From Morella rubra (lineage: Eukaryota; Streptophyta; Magnoliopsida; Fagales; Myricaceae): 64,000 bases of DNA. The stretch spans positions 24,689,357 through 24,753,356 of the forward strand of contig CM025851.1 of assembly GCA_003952965.2 (NCBI GenBank). The letters run 5' to 3'. Positions within the stretch are counted from its first letter, which is position 1. Each line of letters opens with the position of its first letter. The notes below the pieces were generated by a model. It ran no database searches. It worked only from the letters and a program-made list of their open reading frames with translations, and was not told where the DNA came from. Shown here in pieces: positions 59,669 through 64,000 of this stretch. The translations under genes were made by a program, and so were the position numbers.

Positions 59669-60605
59669 AAGACACAGTATTTATAGACTCAGCAATTTTT
59701 CGACCTTTCTCACCACGTCACTCACAGCCTGCAATTTAGTAAAATGCCCACCATTCTACATCAAAATTTACCACAATCAATCACCAGACCCACGGTTCGA
59801 CCCAAGAGCCCTCCTTCCTCAACCTTTTCCCCAAATCCATCAAGAACCCTAGTTCTAGTTCGTTCAAGATCCAACGGCAAGTATCGCAATGGCAGCCAAG
59901 CAAACGAGAAAGATAAGGATTTGGGAGGGAGTGTGGTTGCGTCAATGTCTGGCTGGAGAAGGAGGGTGAAAGGAAACCCTTTTCACAGACTCCAAAGATA
60001 GGGAGGAAGTGGAAAGTGAGCTGTCAGTACTGTGCAGTAGAGCCCGGATAGTCTTCACTACATTGTTCTTGGCCCCCGACGCTTTTGCCTCTTGAGGTGT
60101 AACCCCGCTTTTCATTTTAAGAGGCGCTGTGGCTGCATGCGCATCAGCCTTCATCTTTATTTTCCCTAGACTTGTGCTATCTGTGCCTCATTCACTCCCC
60201 AAGAGCCGGCCAATTCTCAAAGCTTGGAAGAGCTACCCATCTCTTGAGTGTGAGCTTTTTTCTAGGCAATTTCGCAGGACGATTAACATACCAATTTTCG
60301 TTCATTTCAAGAAGTAATTTTATTTATCTCAAATTAATCCAAAGAATATATCTTACAAATTTCAACAATTCTTTTTTCTGAGATTATTTTGCTTTGGGGT
60401 TTTGGATGGATTAGCGGGAAAAGTTGGGGACAGAGGTATCTCGGGTCGCAATCGTGTCTGATTGGTTTTGATAATTTTAATTGATGTAGAATGGTAGATA
60501 TTTTAGTAAATTGCATTAGTTGTGAGTGATGTGGTGAGGAAGGTCGAAAAATAGCTGAGTCTATAAAATACTGTGTCTCTTTTTAATTGGAAGTGACGTT
60601 ATCAC
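59646..60605. mobile_element. MULE-like element with about 220-bp inverted ends
   Basis: The ends pair over more than 200 bp: left about 59651-59860 and right about 60605-60385. Matching words include GATAACGTCA / TGACGTTATC at the tips, TATAGACTCAGC / GCTGAGTCTATA, TTTTTCGACCTT / AAGGTCGAAAAA and CCATTCTACATCAA / TTGATGTAGAATGG. The middle (about 59865-60380) is less AT-rich and may be captured host sequence (an open frame on the - strand, 60154-59942, is unidentified). I could not define a 9-bp target duplication. Confidence 0.7.
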
Positions 60606-60940
60606 TTAGTTCACATCATCAAATTTTGTCATAAAATAGATGGAATGTTGTCAGAAGGGTATAACCGGAAAAATAAATATACCACATGTGTGGCATGATA
60701 ATAAAATTTACTTTAGGGATATTCTTGAGAAAATTTAAATTCAAAGGACACGCATGTTACAAGAAAGTGCTGGATTTCATGAAAAAAAGTGTGGAGAGAG
60801 GATTTAATAACTTTTTTTATAAAAGAAATGTCTGAGTTTGTCAAAAATATATATATATACCAACATAGTCCCAAAGGGTAAACGTGTGTAAATGCTTACA
60901 AGAAAACAACTATAAAAGGTATATAAATGTAAGAAAGCAG
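60606..60940. other. spacer, nothing recognised
   Basis: AT-rich sequence with a TA run at 60848-60859. It lies between the MULE-like element and the leader of viral copy E. No gene is seen. Confidence 0.3.
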
Positions 60941-61407
60941 GTAGAACCGTTCATGAAGGCTGTAACAGTAATGTAATAGTAATTAAAACAGCAATTGTGG
61001 AAATCATAACTTGATTTGAACAGAGTGACGTTTGCAGAAACTAAAGCAAAGACAGAAAATTTTACAAAGGAAATATGAAGATTACAGTAAGAGACGGTTG
61101 AAGGTTGAAGGTTGATTTAAGAGGGCAAGAGAGAGATATGGTTGCAAGGTAGCTTGAGAGAGAATGGTAATCGTAATGTGAACTCTGAGTCCTTCTGACT
61201 GAGAGGCTTCAGTTTTATAAAGATAGAATGGGTATGGAAAAGACAACATTATCCCGGTACTGTAGTAAAAGGAGGGGTATTTTTGTCAAAGGGCAAAATA
61301 GTCATTTACTGTATGTCGGCAAAGGGTATTATAGGAATTTGACTGTTTTTGTCAGCAAGGATGACAACAAAGTTATCTTCAGTATCAAATCTTTATCTTC
61401 GTTATCT
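60940..61407 (-). promoter_or_regulatory. pararetrovirus copy E intergenic region: promoter and leader
   Basis: By position this is the region downstream of ORF2 of copy E. It contains a TATA-like TTTATAAA (complement of TTTATAAA at about 61213-61220) and, leftward, a purine-rich stretch corresponding to a pyrimidine-rich leader. It has little direct similarity to the A-D promoter. Confidence 0.45.
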
Positions 61408-62765
61408 TTAGTCTTCTGCAAGGTGTTGACTGATGGCAGTGAAATCATCAGGAGAAAAGTCAAATGCTGCATAGGGGTCTTGTGCATCTTCAAATGTTGG
61501 AATGTAAAAGTTATCTGTGCTTGATATATCAGAAGTATCAGGTTGTTGTTGAGTATCATCGTCCTCAGAAAGCTGTGAGAGAACTTCAAGTAAATTTTTT
61601 TTTATAATCATCCCGAGATTTAGCAGTTGCAAGTTTGGCTTGTATATGACTGCATTGAGCAAGTAATTGAGGATGTGTTTCTTGGGTATGTTTGGCTTTA
61701 GCAAGGGTAGACAAGATGGTATCAAAGGTGAAAACAATCCACCATTTAACAAAAAACTTCTGAGATAATATTTTAGTGGTATCTTGGTAAGTGAAGACAA
61801 ATTTCAACTGAATATCCAAGGTAACAGATTGAACTGGATATAGAAACAGAGAAGATGAGGCATATCTTTGATAGAGGGATTCTTCATGGCGGGATATTTT
61901 TGGATAGAAGGGGTATCATGAGGACATAAAGCCCATTGATCAAAAGTTTGTTTAAGGGGGGCAGGGAAAAGAGTAATATTTGGACCAAACCGATCCACCA
62001 TTAGAAAAACCAATGAGAAATAGGATCAGAGCAAGAAAATCCTTTGAATCGAATAAACCAAGTATGACGATGGTTTGTATTTTCAAAAAATAAAGCAAAA
62101 GTCATGCATCAATATAATCATAATAAGTTATATTTTTCAAAAGTTTTGTAAAGTACAGAAAGGGCTTGAAGAGTCCATGGCTGTCCCCATTCTTTAGACG
62201 AAATAACCCGATGGTAAATTTTGAAAATCCAATACGAGAAGGATCATACTTACAGGAGTCTGTTCAAATTCGATGGATTTGTATCATGCAAAATATATTG
62301 ATAAAAGGCTTGGGTAAACATGGGGTTTTTGGGAACAAAGTTTCATCCTAGTGGTAATATCTGACTTGCTATTTGGTAGGGGTCAGCAAGGGTATGATAT
62401 GGATCCTCAACAAATGCTGCATGTTGTATATAAGATTTAGCTATCATTATATCATTAGGATTGCAAGGAAGAGATTGGGTTTTATCTTTTTGGTGATCGG
62501 TTTCTTGGGTTTTTTGACTAAAAGTCTTATCCATGGGAGGAAGAGGAGGTCTGTGGTGTGACTGAAGGGATATTGCCAAGAAGAGTAAAGGTATTATGAA
62601 GAAGAACAGTGCCAAGACGAAGAGAAGGGTAGGCATATGTGATGGAGATGGGCCGCGAGGCTGAAAATGAGGGAATAAGTTATCTAATAGGAAATCCATA
62701 ATGGTTAATTTTCGAGGAGTATTGAGAGGTTTTGAAGAAGAAGCAGAAGATTTAGAAGAACTCAT
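61408..62765 (-). pseudogene. pararetrovirus copy E, ORF2 (diverged)
   Basis: Starts at ATG 62763-62765 (MSSSKSS) after the RNase H. It shares the order and core words with A-D (HAAFVEDPYHTLADPYQIAS, FDQWALCPHDTPSIQKYP, LLEVLSQLSED) but differs at many residues and has a hydrophobic stretch near its N-terminus (LLFVLALFFFIIPLLFLAI, about 62640-62580) not seen in the others. Frameshifts occur near 62345, 62000, 61805 and 61600. It represents a second viral lineage. Confidence 0.7.
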
Positions 62766-64000
62766 TTGCCCTGTAGGAAATTCACGAGTAAAAAATCAGG
62801 GATTGAGTTATGATTTCTTTTATATATTCAATATCAAAATAAAAAACAGATAAAATGCTTGCCAGGAGCAAAGAGATGTTTGGAGGCAAGATTTTTCACA
62901 TCTTTTTAAAAATATCTTTAGCAGATTTGCAATTAACATGTATTAGAAATTTTTGATTTAACAAATCGTCTTGAAATTTAGAAATGCAAAGAACAATAAT
63001 AAAATTTCTTGTTTGACAGTACTATATTTTTGTTGTGTAGGATTCCATGCACCGGAATGAAAGTGAACAATTTGTTCGTTATCTGTGCTATGCATGCATT
63101 GTTTTGAGTATGCCACCATATCCAATATTCGATGCATCAGTTTCAATAATTTTGAATGCAGAAGGAGATGCAATACCTAAACAGGGTAAAAGTTTAACAT
63201 GCAGTTTGATTTTTTTTGACAATATCAGTATGCACAGAAGTCCATGGAGGGGGCTTCTTGCGGAGACGAGCGAATAAGGGTTTGCATATGGTACGAAGAT
63301 TTTTATAGAATTCACAACGTAATTCAAACTGCCTAAAAACGTTGCAGTTAAGTCTTATCTGTAATTTGATCAGGAAATTTATCAACAAATTCTATTGCCG
63401 AGAAATAGGAGTAAGAGTACTGTGATGAATATTATGACCTAGAAAGCGTATCTTAGATTGAAAAAGTTTGATTTTGGGGGCCGAAACAACAAGACCATTG
63501 GCTTTAATAATGTTGACAAATTTACGTAAATGGAACCAATGTTGCTTAATGGATTTAGAAAAGATTAAAACATCATCAATATAAACAATAGAAAAGGAAG
63601 AATAAGGATTAAAAATATCATTCATTATATTTTGAAATTCACTTGAGGGTGCATTCTTTAAACCAAAGGGCATAACATTCCATTCAAAATGTCCAAAAGG
63701 AATAGTAAAAGTAGTTTTATAATGATTATCTTTAGCAACCTGAATTTGATAAAAGCCAGATTTCATATCGAATTTGAGAAAGCACTAGAATCATATAACT
63801 TGTTTAACAAGTCTTTTTTTTGTTGGGGATTGGATATCGAATCCATTGTAAAACTTTATTTAAAGGTTTATAATTTATAACAAGTCGAGGAACACCTCAT
63901 TCTAATTTAGCTTGACCCTGCACATAGAAAGCAGCACAGCTCCAAGGTGATTTAGATTTTCGAATTAATCCTTTTTGGAGTAAATCGAAAATTTCGTTTT
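62763..64000 (-). pseudogene. pararetrovirus copy E, reverse transcriptase and RNase H (partial)
   Basis: Runs off the right edge. The reverse transcriptase has an intact 124-codon frame at 63766-63392, with MKSGFYQIQVA, NVMPFGLKNAPS and YIDDVLIFSKS. RNase H follows (63327-62770) with ETDAS, GAWNPTQQKYSTVKQE and several frameshifts (near 63340, 63105, 62960, 62880 and 62790). Residues differ from A-D at many places (FNPYSSFSIVYIDD against FTPYTSFALVYIDD), so it is an independent integration of a related virus. Confidence 0.8.

Overview
The window looks like nuclear DNA of a eudicot plant. It is AT-rich, its genes have GT-AG introns, and it is dominated by plant transposable elements and endogenous pararetrovirus sequence. 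All functional names below come from reading the sequence and recalling protein families. No database was searched. Many copies carry single-base indels in homopolymers, so some frameshifts could be sequencing errors. One run of Ns lies at 19160-19263.

Layout, left to right. (1) 1-16.6 kb holds two tandem paralogues of a Fringe-like DUF604 (GT31-type) glycosyltransferase gene on the + strand. The copy at 5-2268 is dead: it has three in-frame stops, a transposon fragment in exon 1 and a MITE in intron 1. The copy at 14725-16549 is intact, with three exons coding for 489 residues. Between them is a complete CACTA (En/Spm) transposon at 3579-12588 with a GGG target-site duplication, and a solo-LTR-like element at 13341-13684. 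(2) 19.3-30.6 kb is a rearranged CACTA element. Its left end is replaced by an inverted copy of its own genes, giving a palindrome of about 7.3 kb. The inner arms carry a retrotransposon-type RNase H fragment and a copy of the 5' region of a tropinone-reductase-like SDR gene. (3) The apparent donor, a broken SDR gene, lies at 31.0-33.2 kb on the - strand. (4) 34397-36504 is a Pack-MULE-like element with a perfect 9-bp target-site duplication. It carries an LRR gene fragment and a nested inverted-repeat element. (5) 38.9-58.6 kb holds four copies (A-D) of one endogenous caulimovirid arranged as two tail-to-tail inverted pairs. The whole pair unit appears to be duplicated in tandem. (6) 58.6-60.6 kb is a patch of host gene fragments: a CCCH-zinc-finger-protein-like tail followed by a MULE-like element. 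(7) 60.9-64.0 kb is the 3' part of a fifth, diverged pararetrovirus copy (E) on the - strand, running off the window.

The only clearly intact host gene is the glycosyltransferase at 14.7-16.5 kb. The strongest biological theme is long inverted repeats: the CACTA/SDR palindrome, the two viral palindromes and the MULE-type elements. If transcribed, these would give long hairpin RNAs able to feed small-RNA silencing of the SDR promoter, the CACTA family and the virus. That role is inference. The repeat structures themselves are directly visible.
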